Source: Spisula solida
Lineage: Eukaryota; Mollusca; Bivalvia; Venerida; Mactridae
DNA: 64,000 nucleotides
Direction of reading: 5' to 3'
Assembly: GCA_947247005.1 (NCBI GenBank)
Contig: OX365949.1
Span: 16,619,130-16,683,129 of the forward strand
Of this stretch, positions 12,741 to 24,377 are shown in pieces; position 1 is the first letter of the stretch, and every line of letters begins with the position of its first letter. The notes beneath the pieces are model-generated. The model had not been told where the DNA came from. It made no database searches and was given only the letters and a program-made list of their open reading frames with translations. The translations under genes and the position numbers were made by a program.

Positions 12741-12875
12741 GAAGGTTATGCAGCGGCCATGTTTAGCCGCAACGGATATGACGTCACAGGAACTGGTATC
12801 CGTGTTTGCTGTGACAACAGTTACTGTAGAAAAACTGGGTACCAGCTTTGGTAATGTCAAAAAAAAATCAATGTG

Positions 12876-12937
12876 TTGGCGGAAAACTATTGTAACTCAA
12901 GTATAAAACATAGTGAGTTACAATAGTTTTCCGCCAA
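12876..12937. repeat. Perfect 24-bp hairpin with 14-bp loop
   Basis: The arm at 12876-12899 (TTGGCGGAAAACTATTGTAA plus CTCA) is exactly complementary to 12914-12937; the loop is 12900-12913. It has no T-run after it and no matching second copy in the window. It may be a small foldback element or a structured RNA. Confidence 0.9.
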
Positions 12938-13003
12938 ACCATAATTATGCTTATATTCATCACTCTCAACACATCATTCCTCATAGTTACAATCCATCAT
13001 TAC

Positions 13004-13088
13004 ATGTGTACCAGAGAAGAAAAGCTTCCTTTCTGCACGAGCTGGTACCATTCACATTCTGACTTAAGGCCTGATGTAGTGAATCCAG
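13004..13088 (+). CDS. Candidate exon, weak
   Basis: An open frame from ATG at 13004 (first residues MCTREEKLPFCTSWYH) runs 28 codons into CCAG|GTAAGT at 13088, a near-consensus donor, in phase 1. The sequence before it, from CACTCTCAACAC at 12961, is similar to 28362-28480, which also ends at a donor. The frame shared by the two copies is a different one (both read HSQHxIP), so this reading frame is doubtful and the pair may be a dispersed repeat. No family recognised. Confidence 0.2.
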
Positions 13089-13515
13089 GTAAGTACATGT
13101 AGCTACATTAATACAATAGTACGCAGATATTAATCCAATGATTCAAGGAATTCAATGTTTACGTCATGCTGAAGAAATTGTCTATTTAATTTTTTTGGAC
13201 TGTTGATATATTAAATGTTTTTTTTCACTTCTTGATTGAAAATATATATAAAGTCATGTTTTATCACATGTAACATTAAAAGTTTGATGAATTTTGCTCT
13301 GTGCAGCAATAGAAACAAGCTTATTTCTAAACGAAATGGTCACCAACAGATGACATATAATGGTCTCATTCACATATGGAAGAAAACTCATGAAATTGAT
13401 ACCATTTTAGAATTATTATGTGACATTCTCTACACACATTTTCTAAAAAAAATCTGCTTATCAAATGTTGGTACATTTCCTACAAAGCGAAACATGTAGA
13501 CTCAATTAACATATT

Positions 13516-13810
13516 AACCATTTAAGGGGAGTTTGAGCATTGAGTTCGAAATAGCCATTGACTGTTTAATGACCTTGAAGTATGACCTTGACTTTTGAGA
13601 TATTACCGTGATATTTGAGAACGACACATGTACCATCTTATAATGGTTAACATTCATGCCAAATATACATTGAAATCCCACCATGCATGAAGAAGAAATA
13701 CTCCAGACTTCAATTTGAACTTTGACCTCAAACTGTGACTTTAGACTTTGAGGTAGGGACCCCGTAGGGTCATGGAGTTTGCACAAAATCTGACAGACAC
13801 AACTAGGTCT
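13516..13810. repeat. Dispersed repeat, GACCTTGAAG type
   Basis: Repeated GACCTTGA and TGACCTT steps and an ACTTTGACCTCAAACTGTGA stretch resemble the non-coding dispersed repeats of bivalves. The 90-codon minus frame across it is not convincing. Confidence 0.45.
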
Positions 13811-13891
13811 CGCTCTCCATAAACGGTCTCAACAAAAAGATAAATTGCAATTTAGATGTTTTAGACTTTTGTGTTGGTAAACCATACATAC

Positions 13892-14103
13892 CAGATTTCA
13901 GCCTCTGTTATTTCTGGCTCCTCATCTGATGTCAAAGGGTCATGTGATCCATGCTCTGACCCTTTGTCCGAGTGTTTAGTATCACGGTCTGAATGTTTAT
14001 CGACGTCTAAGTGTTTATCTTTGACTACATATTTATCTTTATCAACATGTTTATCACGTTCAGAGAGTTTACCAAAACGTTTAGCTCTCTCGTTCACCTT
14101 CAT
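13892..14103 (-). CDS. First coding exon of an unrecognised gene, charged N-terminus
   Basis: ATG at 14103 opens 70 codons plus two bases, then ATCTG|GTATGT, a good splice donor, in phase 2. The frame continues only a few codons into the intron before a stop, so the exon ends here. The encoded N-terminus is very hydrophilic: KVNERAKRF, then a run of degenerate DKH/DKD/DKHSD repeats (about residues 15-48), then an acidic LTSDEEPEITEAE tail. It has no membrane segment or signal peptide. An in-frame TGA lies upstream, and no good acceptor is seen there, so this reads as a transcription-start-proximal exon. The next exon must lie to the left, probably outside the window. Phase and layout match the exons at 33511 and 44165. 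Family unknown. Confidence 0.55.
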
Positions 14104-16030
14104 TTTTACATAAATTTGAAAACCTTCAAAAAATCTTGAACTTCAAGAAGCATTCAAATGTTTTAGTCCTCCTCAGAATATAACTCCTACACCCACACGA
14201 TCACATATACAAACATCAAACACCAGAACTTTCGGAAATTCCAATTTTACGAATAGTCAGAGATCTACCTGGTATATTATAGTATTGGCATTGATCATCA
14301 ATCAATTTCTGATGTCATCTATTTACGGAACGCGTAAATTCTAAACACAAACACATGCTCCGACAGTTCCATACCACCATTCAGGACCAGTTATTAATCC
14401 ATACAGTTCGTTCAGCACTACAATACATTCAGAAAATCTTTTAATATCTTTTTAATATGTCCTATTATATACACTTCTAAAAAGTTAAATTCCCCATGGA
14501 AGATATATTTCTACTGAAAGTCATTGATGTCAGCTTGTATCATTGTCCTACAGAAATAGTATTTCCAGAATTTCTTTCATAGATTATCCAAATATATCTT
14601 GTTCTAAATAATTCAATTCCAAACATAAGGTTTTTTAAAAAGTCTTTTGTGGTGTTTCCTAATGTAATAAGTGTTATAAAAGATTCTAAATAATAATTCT
14701 AATGATAATTTTAAATAATTAAAGTTCCCTAATAAATAATAATGTGAATTTTCTACAGCAAAGATGAAAAAGCTAAATACAAAATGTAGTAAATTCTGAA
14801 TAATTAATTAATGCTTTTCAATTTACAATACCTTTACGTAAACATTACTTAAATATGCTGTGAACTAACACATGTGAGATTTCAGTGCATTATAATCATA
14901 TCTCCACGCGTTTAACACAATAAATTCATGATCGTTCAATACATTTTATTTTACTACAAGCGAATATAGCAAACTGACACTGATTGATTTTACATACGAT
15001 AAGTTGAAATCTCCAAGCATTAGCCGTAAATAAACGGTAGATCTAATTAAATTGTAATATTTAAACAATTTCTCAGGTTAGTTTTAGTAAGCTATAGAGT
15101 AATAACTCAGTAAATTTTAAGTGAATTAATAATTCAACAGTTAAAATGTACACATTTAAAGAAAACTGTCATTATTCACCACAATTTCCTTTATTCAACA
15201 AAAATCCATACAAATTTTCAAAGAAACCATTAACAAATATTGACTTCGAAAATCAATTTGTGTTGAAAACTTCCTTTCAAGGCAGTATACTATTGCAACA
15301 AAAACTTTACACTAAAGATGGGCTATTAATGAATAGACACTGGTACCTGACTGATGTGGAAAATTAATATGCAAAATTTCAGTCCCTTAATTACCTGGTA
15401 TGATTTGATTGATATGTTATTAGAATGGTCTCAATGATGGGTAAAAACTGATCCATTTTAACCTATATTAAACGGTAAATGGTGATTTTTCAATAATGTT
15501 CTTTTAATCAGTCAACTGCAGGCACAAAAACTTTTTTTTTAAATTGAGTTTAAAATATCTGACAACATTATTCAAAGTGAAGATCAACATGGATGATCAT
15601 ATAAAATATATATGTAGATTGAGCCAGGGCTGAGTAAAGTTGAACAATTTATCAATAATTTTAACACTATTACATGTATATTAATAATATTATATAATTA
15701 ATATACATGTAAGAGCCATAACTAAGTTTTAGAAATCAACCCTTTTACCAATGTACATATGTATAAGATATGTTTAAAGTATTATTATGATTGTCCTAGA
15801 ACAATAGAGAGATAAATAGACAATAATTACACAAATACATATCTTTATTTCATTTCATCTCAAATATGTTTCTGCATGCAGATGTTCAGATTTGATTTCC
15901 AGGAAGAAAAGGCATCAATTCTAATCAGATTTTGCTAGAAAAGTTTGTCAGACTGACAGGTTTTGGGTCAAGATTTGAATTAATTATCATTCTTCTCTCC
16001 TTTAAATAAAACATGGTAAATGAAATCACA
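14104..16030. other. AT-rich unique sequence (possible 5' flank of the 13.9-kb exon)
   Basis: Very AT-rich with no repeat array. A 73-codon plus frame at 15146-15367 is AT-driven and has no splice signals. Nothing else is supported. Confidence 0.4.
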
Positions 16031-16033
16031 GCG

Positions 16034-17397
16034 TATAAACTTAATCACTGTATGACTTATTGGGAGACTATATAATTCAACTTATATGACTTATTGTGAG
16101 CAAAAACACCTGTAACTTCCGGTCAATGTTTTACTTATTGGGAGACTATACAATTCAACTTGTATGACTTATTTGGAGACTATACAATTCAACTTGTATG
16201 ACTTATTTGGAGACTATACAATTCAACTTGTATGACTTATTGCAAGACTATACAATTCAACTTGTATGACTTATTGCAAGACTATACAATTCAACTTGTA
16301 TGACTTATTGCAAGACTATACAATTCAACTTGTATGACTTATTTGGAGACTATACAATTCAACTTGTATGACTTATTGGGAGAATATACAATTCAACTTG
16401 TATGACTTATTTTGAGACTAAACAATTCAACTTGTATGACTTATTGCAATACTATACAATTCAACTTGTATGACATATTGGGAGACTATACAATTCAACT
16501 TGTAAGACTTATTTTGAGACTAAACAATTCAACTTGTATGACTTATTGGGAGAATATACAATTCAACTTGTATGACTTATTGCAATACTATACAATTCAA
16601 CTTGTATGACATATTGGGAGACTATACAATTCAACTTGTAAGACTTATTTTGAGACTAAACAATTCAACTTGTATGACTTATTGGGAGAATATACAATTC
16701 AACTTGTATGACTTATTTGGAGACTATACAATTCAACTTGTATGACATATTGGGAGACTATACAATTCAACTTGTTTGACTTATTTGGAGACTATACAAT
16801 TCAACTTGTATGACTTATTGGGAGAACATACAATTCAACTTGTATGACTTATTTGGAGACTATACAATTCAACTTGTATGACTTATTGGGAGAATATACA
16901 ATTCAACTTGAATGACTTATTGCAAGACTATACAATTCAACTTGTATGACTTATTTGGAGACTATACAATTCAACTTGTATGACTTATTGGGAGAATATA
17001 CAATTCAACTTGAATGACTTATTGCAAGACTATACAATTCAACTTGTATGACTTATTGGGAGAATATACAATTCAACTTGTATGGCTTATTTGGAGACTA
17101 TACAATTCAACTTGTATGACTTATTGCAAGACTATACAATTCAACTTGTATGACTTATTTGAAGACTATACAATTCAACTTGTATGACTTATTTGGAGAC
17201 TATACAATTCAACTTGTATGACTTATTGCAAAACTATACAATTCAACTTGTGTGACTTATTGCAAAACTATACAATTCAACTTGTAAGACTTATTGCAAG
17301 TGAAAGCATCCAAGGTATCCGGTCACTGTATGACTTATTGGGAGAATATACAATTCAATGTGTATGACTTACTGTGATAAGTTGACTGGATCGTTTA
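16034..17397. repeat. 34-bp tandem array, about 38 copies, inside a dispersed element
   Basis: The unit is TATACAATTCAACTTGTATG plus ACTTATTKSRAGAC. Variants GGGAGAA, TTGGAGAC, GCAAGAC and TTTGAGACTAAAC recur in groups, so multi-unit blocks were duplicated. The flanks differ from the unit: AGCGTATAAAC at the left and the complement of AGTGTATAAACG at the right form an inverted pair, and GTAACTTCCGGTCA and AAAGCATC stretches match the single-copy relative at 49690-49820. Frames inside are accidental. Confidence 0.95.
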
Positions 17398-17624
17398 TAC
17401 ACTATGGAAATGTTGAACAAAGACTCCAATTAACATATATGTGCACACATTACAGAACAGTCACACATCGCCTTATTAAATAATTAAATCATATCTCACT
17501 AACTTTCCGTATAATACTGTACGTCACCTAGATATTAAATATTCACATACTCTCACAGTTGTTTTTATTTCATTATCATGTGTGTAAGTCTTGCCCACCC
17601 CTAAGAAATAACACATAGCTTTAA

Positions 17625-18550
17625 AGGGGCATGCCCTGGAACTGAAGTGTCTCGAATAGCAATCAAATTGGTATCATTTTAAAACCTAAGTCAAATAATG
17701 AAAATGCTGTAAAAAAGTTACAAAATATCCAACAAGTATTAAAAGAAATGTATTTCCATATTAACTAAATATCGTTGTCGTCAATAAAAGGCTGACAGCC
17801 TTTTATTCAAATCGATATACAAAATATTGAAGCGCGCATTCGTCCAATTCTCATGTCTCGCGGCGATACACGACAATGCTGTCGCCCAATTCTAGGCGGT
17901 GTCAGTAAGAAATTTTAACTGGCACACCGGTCAAGACGCGAGAATTGGGCGACAGCATTGTCGTGTATCGCCGCGAGAATTGCCCGATAGCATTGTCGTG
18001 CCTCGCCTTCAATTCTCGTGTCTCGCTTTAATTCTCGTGTCTCGCGGACCAAATAGAAACGCGAGGCAAGAGAATTGCGCGATATTTGCACGATAGCATT
18101 GTCGTGTCTCGCGTTGGATTCTCGTGCCTCGCGTTGAATTCTCGTGTCTCGTTTTAACTATCGTGTCTCGCCCTTGGAAGTCGAGACACGAGATTAAGAC
18201 GCGATATTTGAAACGAGCGCGATATTCAACTGCGAGGCAAGATACGATACGCGAGAATTGCACGATATTAGATATTAACTTGCAAAAGTTGTCGGCTTAG
18301 GGCGAGATTAAAAACGCGAGAATTAAATTTTTAATTCTCGTGTCTCGTTTCAACCCTCGCGCAATTCTCGTGTCTCGTTTTAAATATCGCGTCTAATTCT
18401 CGTCTCTCGTTTCTTGCCTCGCGCAATTCTCGTGTATCGCCCTTGGAGGGCGATACACGATATTTAAAATGGCACTAACAGGATTCCGTAGTGATAAACG
18501 CAATTTTGTTGTATGAAAACCAAGACACTCCAGTTTCTGGGCATGCCCCT
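17625..18550. mobile_element. TTAA-flanked inverted-repeat element with CpG-rich core
   Basis: TTAA at 17621-17624 and 18551-18554 flanks inverted ends AGGGGCATGCCC...; the match continues through CTGGARTGTCT with few changes (about 30 bp). A TTAA target fits piggyBac or Kolobok relatives; a TA target is also possible from the same bases. The core (about 17835-18460) is far richer in CpG than its surroundings and is built from AATTCTCGTGTCTCGC-like steps in both orientations. It includes a perfect 38-bp inverted repeat (17856-17893 and 17941-17978). Frames of 65 and 84 codons in the core are products of the repeat. Confidence 0.8.
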
Positions 18551-18703
18551 TTAATAACCCGTACATGGTGTTTATAGCACAAGGTGATGTACATGCTAAT
18601 TATTATATGGAAAGTTGCTGAGAAATCATCTAATTATTTAACAAGGTGATATGTGACTGTTCTGTAACACGTGAACATAATAATTAACCATGTACTGGTT
18701 ACT

Positions 18704-18938
18704 GGGTACTGATTTATCAAAGCACTTACGAAAACATTAAACTTACATTCAAATTTAATTTTTTAATCATTCTTTAAAACCTACATATTGGTGACAGAAA
18801 TGGTTAGTTCTTTAACTGAAGCGTAATTCATATTTTATCAACCTTTTATCACAATTTACATATGTTAAAGAATTATAAAGAATTTAAATTTGAACGTAAG
18901 TTTAAGACTTTTGTAAGTGCTTTGATAAAACAGTACCC
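18704..18938. mobile_element. MITE of the GGGTACTG family with 55-bp inverted ends
   Basis: The left end GGGTACTGATTTATCAAAGC and about 35 further bases pair with the right end, so nearly half the element is arm. It shares its outer 20 bp with the elements at 11575 and 27579 but not their interior. Confidence 0.85.
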
Positions 18939-20019
18939 TGAAGTTTATTCAATGTTAGCTTCAGGACTTAGAAACCTAAGTGACCGAAGCATTGTTGTAA
19001 ATAAATAGAACAATCTTCAAGGTTTAGAAGATTGAAATCAAGACTGCTGATTGGACAAGAAAGTTAAGCAAATACACGTTAATTAGTATCAAATAATAAA
19101 ATAATATTTCTCAGTTCTATTCTGTTCATTATATTTTCCTTACAATTTCACAGTTTCACACAAACAAATGCTAACAAAGTTATCTGTCATTTATAAACCC
19201 CAAAACAAGCGCAAACACTTCCATTTAACATGGAAAAAACGCCTCAAAAATTTAATTAAATATTTAGAAGTTTTTATACCATAAAACATAACAAAACACT
19301 TCTGGTGTCTGCCACTGATTTAATCATGTTTACTTTATTCACTACATACATAAACACATCTTAATAATATCAAAATACTCTATATAAAGATTTAAATAAA
19401 GTTATTGAGCATTTAATTTAAAGTGATCTGATCAAAACGGGACGGTCAGCTTTCAGGCAAACATTAAAATCCTATAAATCCAATTTAGATTTGGGTGCTA
19501 GTGCCACAAAGATAAATAAAACGTTTAAGTATTTATTAAAGACGTATATAGAACGTGACAAACAATTAGCTCCATTCAATTACTGACTACAAAATTTCAG
19601 ACCAACAATTTTTCAAAATTGACAGTAATTAAACAAAACTTATAAGAGGTGCAGTTACATAGCTCCATTACAATCAGGACTACAAAATTTCAAACTGAAC
19701 TTCTGAAGATTTTTCGACTGTAATTAAACAAAAATTATGAAGTGGTTGAGACGGTCTTCACAGTGTTATAACTTAGCGGAACACCCTCAAGGGTTTATCG
19801 GTGGTCGGTACTTGAAGCTAAGAGTATTGTTGCTACCTAAATTGTAATGGTGTTATCTAAACCCTTAAACATCAAAGCAAGTATAAAATTAGTTTGAACA
19901 AGTAAATTTGGACAACAAGACTTTAATAATGTTACTAGCATTACCATGCAGCCTATACCTGATAATAGAATTACTTGTTTGTGCATGTGTCAACAAAACA
20001 AACTAGAAGGGGTTTCAAC
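18939..20019. other. AT-rich sequence with one old 105-bp duplication
   Basis: TAGCTCCATTMMAATYASTG, a CTACAAAATTTCA block and the ...TGTAATTAAACAAAA block occur twice within 19558-19745 as a diverged tandem duplicate. The rest shows nothing recognisable. Confidence 0.6.
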
Positions 20020-20180
20020 ACAAAAACATATGTCTCCCTCAAAGGGCCTGGCATGCATAACCACAGCAAAACTAATCAGACCTAAAACTACTGACAACAT
20101 GCACAACTAAGCATAGTGCAAATTAAGTATTCATGTGAAGTTTCATTGAAAACCAAACAGTGTTGTAGCACCTCCATGCC
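20020..20180. repeat. Dispersed mollusc repeat fragment
   Basis: ACATATGTCTCC, AATCAGACCTAAAACTACTG and TGAAGTTTCATTGAAA show that this is a relative of the repeats at 7502, 36945 and 39100. Confidence 0.6.
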
Positions 20181-20289
20181 CTTTTTGTTAGGCCCAATTG
20201 ACACAGGAAAGTAGGACTTGTGTTTTCCCAACACTTGAACTTAGGTTAATTAATCTCTACACCTCATTCCTGATGTTATTGCAAAAAGA

Positions 20290-20447
20290 GTATGAGAGAG
20301 AGAGAGAGAAGACAGGTTCCCTTTTATGCTGAGCATCTAGCAAGGAAGTTATTATTTTTATTTTGTCTTTGGTATGAAGCGGTCTTGGATCAAGCCCTGG
20401 ACCTCCCATATTCCAAGCAGACACTCAACCACTAGGCTATGGAGGAG
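20290..20447 (-). mobile_element. tRNA-derived SINE ending in a GA/TC microsatellite
   Basis: On the minus strand CATAGCCTAGTGGTTGAGTG is an A-box region and GGTCCAGGGCTTGATCC a B-box region of a tRNA-like head. The body follows, with CTTGCTAGATGCTCAGCATA, then a (TC)n run (plus-strand GA run at about 20294-20310). The GCTCAGCAT body motif is, from memory, shared by mollusc SINEs such as RUDI; that name is uncertain. Confidence 0.6.
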
Positions 20448-20464
20448 AATTTAGAAACTCAGTA

Positions 20465-20489
20465 TCCATGTATATATATATATGTATAT
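20465..20489. repeat. TA/GTATATA microsatellite
   Basis: Alternating TATATATA run broken by TG. Confidence 0.8.
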
Positions 20490-20623
20490 ATCACAGGAAG
20501 ACAACTGCTTGTAGGGGACCAGGCACATTGATAGATAAAACATGTCTCAGTGTACTGTTAATCTATACAAATCATAAATTGATACATTGATTTCACAGTG
20601 TATGATACCAATATTTAAACAGT

Positions 20624-20852
20624 GTTATACCAAAAATTAATATTCGCGGTGGATTAATTTTCGGTGATTTCGCGGATGGAGCGGATCACAAAATTAAATC
20701 CCCTCAAATAAATTTAACCTCAAAATATGTAACAAGAGGTTTTTCTTTCAATATTTTAAAATCCACAAATTTAAGACACCACAAATTTACCATTTCATTT
20801 AAATCTGCAAAATTTAATACCCATGAAAATTACTGATTTTCCAGTATATTGA
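20624..20852. mobile_element. Possible MITE with ATTCGCGG-type interior
   Basis: TATACCAAAAATTAATATTC at the left is an imperfect inverted match to the right end ATTACTGATTTTCCAGTAT. The interior alternates TTCGCGG and AAATTTA steps. Weak ends, so boundaries are approximate. Confidence 0.4.
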
Positions 20853-21114
20853 TCACATGAATATTTTGGTAGCCCTATTATATAATCTTACAAACCAAAA
20901 ATCAACAACACACTGAGCTGTATGATCTCATTGTAACATTCTTTTTCTCTTTCATTGTAACATTCTTGTTTGGTCAATCTTGTTTGTTAACTTATATTTT
21001 CCTCACATGTTTGCATTGCAATCTGATTTTTTTTGCAAATATTCAATTAATTTATTTTAACAATTCCAAGTTTGCAATGCATTATCCTAAAATTCAAACT
21101 TGAAAAATTAACAA

Positions 21115-21365
21115 AAGCAGCAAGACTTTATTTGGATTTTTCCCCGAAAAACAACAATGCATATGGCTTCTCCCAAAATCAGCCAAAGACTTTTTCCCTT
21201 AATAAGAACACTTCAGGCTTTGTCTCAAAGCCAGCAAGACCTTTTTACAAATAACCTACAAGGGATTTTTCTCAAAATGTGCAAGGTTTTTTCTCAAAGC
21301 CAGCAAGGGCTTTTCGCCTCAAGCAGCAAGGACTTTATCCCAAAATCAGCAAGCATTACTTTTTC
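21115..21365. repeat. Degenerate tandem repeat of about 25-30 bp
   Basis: CAGCAAGACTTT, CAGCAAGACCTTTTT, CAGCAAGGGCTTTT and CAGCAAGGACTTTATC with spacers TCTCAAAGC or CCCAAAATC recur about eight times. The 103-codon frame at 21157-21468 reads through it and is probably not real. Confidence 0.75.
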
Positions 21366-22029
21366 CCACTTACTGCCAGGTGGACAAATAAAAAGCAATA
21401 TTAATCCCAACTTTTTCAAAGGGATCATGAAACATTTCTATCGGAAACCAAATGATAATGTATGGTGATGTAAGGAATTCTCACTGTTAAGTTAGCATCA
21501 TTTATTGACAGAAAATTAAAGAAAAGGATTTTCCCGCCTTTAAGTAAATTTCACCCCCAAGTAGCCAGGGGATTATTGCGAGATACAATGTTACTTTGGT
21601 CTATAACACACTTCATTAAAATGATTTTAAAGCGAACATGAAGAGATTTATCAACAAAATAAAGTGTCGGAAACAAAGACCTCATTCCACGGTTGTCCAC
21701 GTGAAAACAAGAATAATTAGGGTACCTCTTACAATGAAGCCGTTACAACAAGTATTTGACACAATATAATGAAGATAACTATTAAGAGGCCTTGAAGACC
21801 AGAAATAGATAAATTTCTGGATTATCATTCCAACTCATCGCCTCTTCCTTCATGCAGCCCACAAACTTTTTTATTAATTGCTTCAAAATTATCAAAAGCC
21901 TTGGTTACAGCTCACCTAGTTTCAAACGTTTATTCATTTCTTTGATTGAATTGCAATCAGATATTTGCAAATGAAGATTAAAATTCCCCCTCAAAGAAAA
22001 TAAAATGTATTAAAATTAATTCAATGGCC

Positions 22030-22675
22030 TCAGCAAGTTCAAGGAGCAACAGCACATGCTAGTTCAAGGACCACAACTCTGGACATATCAGTTCAAGGGC
22101 AACAACTCTGGACATATCAGTTCAAGGGCAACAACTCTGGACATATCCGTTCAAGGACCACAACTCTAGATAACAGTTCAAGGGCAACAACTCTGGACAT
22201 ATCCATTCAAGGGCAACAACTCTGGACATATCAGTTCAAGGGCAACAACTCTGGACATATCAGTTCAAGGGCAAAAACTCTGTAAATGTATGTTCAAGGG
22301 CTACAACTCTGGACAAATCAATTCAGGACAACAACTCTGAACATATCCGTTCAAGAGCAGCAACTATGTACGTGTTAGTTCAAGGGCCACAACTCTGGAT
22401 ATATCAGTTCAAAGGCAACAATTCTGGATATATCAGTTCAAGGGCAACTACTCTGGATATATCAGTTCAAGGGCAACGACTCTGGATATATCAGTTTAAG
22501 GACAACAACTCTGGATATAACAGTTCAAGGACAACAACTCTGGATACATCAGTTCAAGGACAACACCTCTGGAAATATCTGTTCAATGGCAACAATTATG
22601 GATTTATCAGTTCAAGGGCAACAACTTTAGAGAAGTCAGTTCAAGGTCAACAACTCTGGACATATCAGTTCAAGG
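22030..22675. repeat. 29-bp tandem array, about 22 copies
   Basis: The unit is GTTCAAGGGCAACAACTCTG plus GACATATCA. From 22380 the variant GGATATATCA predominates. The 112-codon frame at 22366-22704 comes from the array. Confidence 0.95.
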
Positions 22676-22903
22676 CAAGTGCCGTTTTTTTATATTTGAA
22701 GTAGAGATGAAATTTGAACTTAAACTGTTCTGTGATCTTGGAGCCAAGTAGCACCTTTTTTTAAGAATTATTGACATCAATCACAAGGTCAACAATATAT
22801 TGTAAATGTGTGTGAAATGAATATGTTTAAACTAAACTAATTACAAGGCTCACTCACTGAGTACAAACAAGAAGACATGTATTGATAGTTATACAGTGTA
22901 GCA

Positions 22904-23313
22904 ATACCGCGTGGCTTTTGGCTACAGTTACAAGCAGAAATTTGTAAACATTGGAACACAAATATAGCCATAAGTATTTTATTTCTTCATCAATTTCAAT
23001 AAATATACTCCACGCTAAGAGGAAAAGTCTTTGCTTTCCGTGAAATATAAGATCTTTTTGAGCAGTTTTACCGATTTTTCCATTACCCTGTGAAACCTAC
23101 ACGTTCCAGGGTTTCACAAGGTAATGGACAAAACGGCAGAGCCGCGGAAAAAGATCTTATATTTCATGGAAAGCAAATAATTATCCCCGTAGCGTCGCGT
23201 ATATTTCATAGAAGTCGATGAAGAAATAAAATACTTATGGCTTTTTTATTTTCCAATGTTTACAAATTTCTTCTTGTAACTGTTGTCAAAAGTCACGTGG
23301 TATTACTACACTG
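22904..23313. mobile_element. Full-length foldback element, 410 bp
   Basis: Flanked by TATA or TA on both sides. The ends CAGTGTAGCAATACCGCGTG and the complement of CACGTGGTATTACTACACTG begin an inverted match that runs, with changes, over almost the whole element (for example AGATCTTATATTTCATGGAAAG on the right arm against CTTTCCGTGAAATATAAGATC on the left), so the element is essentially two arms. The centre holds a CCCTGTGAAACC / GGTTTCACAAGG hairpin. A one-arm relative lies at 51535-51682. Confidence 0.85.
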
Positions 23314-24231
23314 TATAAGTGCAGCATAGAAAATGCAGGCATTCTGAACTACATGTACCAACAGCCATCTATACTAGTTAATAGAAGTACACTTGAAGTA
23401 CATTTTATATAACTTAAATTAAATTCACCATTCAAAAGAGCATTAATTAACACGTCTTTATATCACTGACCTGTTTCCATTGTGTCAAAGTAAATAAACT
23501 GTCTATAGTTACTTAACTAAACACCAACAGAAGGAGGTTAGATCAATACAGAGATCAATCAATTTATTGATCAATCTATTCAATACATTGTAAAATGAAA
23601 AGTGGAATCTTCATAAATCGTCACACAACCTTAATAACTTACCTGCACCTTTCAAATGATGTTTTTAGTATAAAATCTACTAGGCACAGATTTTAATAAC
23701 CTTAACAAATTCTAATTTATATGATATAATAATAACTGAAAGAATATAATACATTTTGTGATTAAAGCTCTATAAATACAGAAAAATATTGTCATCATTA
23801 TCAAAGATTGGTCGTAGTCAAGGTCTGTTAAAGTACATTTTATTTTAACTTGGTTTTAGTGAGCACTTTTTGGCAATTTTTAGTAAATCAACCATAATAA
23901 ATTACTGTATGTTTGGTTGGTAAATGCAGTGTTTTAACACTAATTATGTAACAGTTTCGTTTTTAAATCAAAGATGATCACAAAATGGATCAATGTTACC
24001 TACCTTATTAATGAAATTGTTAGCTCGTTACTACGTAATAGCTATTCATTTTCAATGCTGTAACGTATAAATTAAATAAAAGGGAGATTTCTGTGTAAGT
24101 ATTTCACAACATAAATATAATTGCCAACAACAGAGCTTTCATAATAATAAAACAATAAAATGTGGCCTTTTGGAAAAGTCAAGGGTATAAAAAAACCTAC
24201 TCCAAGGTCAAATGGATCCCCTGATAACAAC
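23314..24231. other. AT-rich sequence, mostly unrecognised
   Basis: A good minus-strand donor-like sequence, GGTGCAG|GTAAGT, lies at about 23645. The sequence before it has stops in all frames, so at most it could end a non-coding exon. Nothing else supported. Confidence 0.4.
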
Positions 24232-24241
24232 TTTATTTATT
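24232..24241 (-). promoter_or_regulatory. Overlapping AATAAA polyadenylation signals
   Basis: The minus strand reads AATAAATAAA about 50 bases after the stop codon at 24290. A similar stretch with the same signal occurs at 26117-26190, so the 3' region may derive from a repeat. The position suits a transcript ending from the 24290-24377 exon. Confidence 0.45.
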
Positions 24242-24289
24242 GTGGATTACATATTTGACAATAATATCAATTTTCAACATGGTCCATAA

Positions 24290-24377
24290 TTAAGAGAGGT
24301 CTTCTGATTTGTAAGATTGGGCCTCTTCTGTTTCTAGAAGATCTATAGTCTCTTCCACCTGGTTGCTCCCATAGTTA
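24290..24377 (-). CDS. Candidate terminal exon of an unrecognised minus-strand gene
   Basis: The acceptor is strong: a pyrimidine run TTCCTGTTTCCCAG ends just before 24377. The exon needs two bases from upstream (phase 2), then reads 28 codons to TAA at 24292-24290. Residues are NYGSNQVEETIDLLETEEAQ followed by a short SYKSEDLS tail: acidic, polar, without membrane segment, and with codon use that looks coding. The exons at 33511 and 44165 both end in phase 2 upstream on the same strand, so TT+T (Phe) or TG+T (Cys) would join cleanly, giving 58 or 101 residues. AATAAA signals follow the stop. No family recognised. The join is inferred, not seen. Confidence 0.45.

Noticed and set aside
12667..12906. 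79-codon plus frame LAATDMTSQELVSVF
   Set aside because: It begins in a tandem repeat and ends in the hairpin arm; no splice signals bound it.
23645..23700. Minus-strand exon ending GGTGCAG|GTAAGT
   Set aside because: The preceding sequence has stops in all frames; only a non-coding exon would fit and nothing else supports it.
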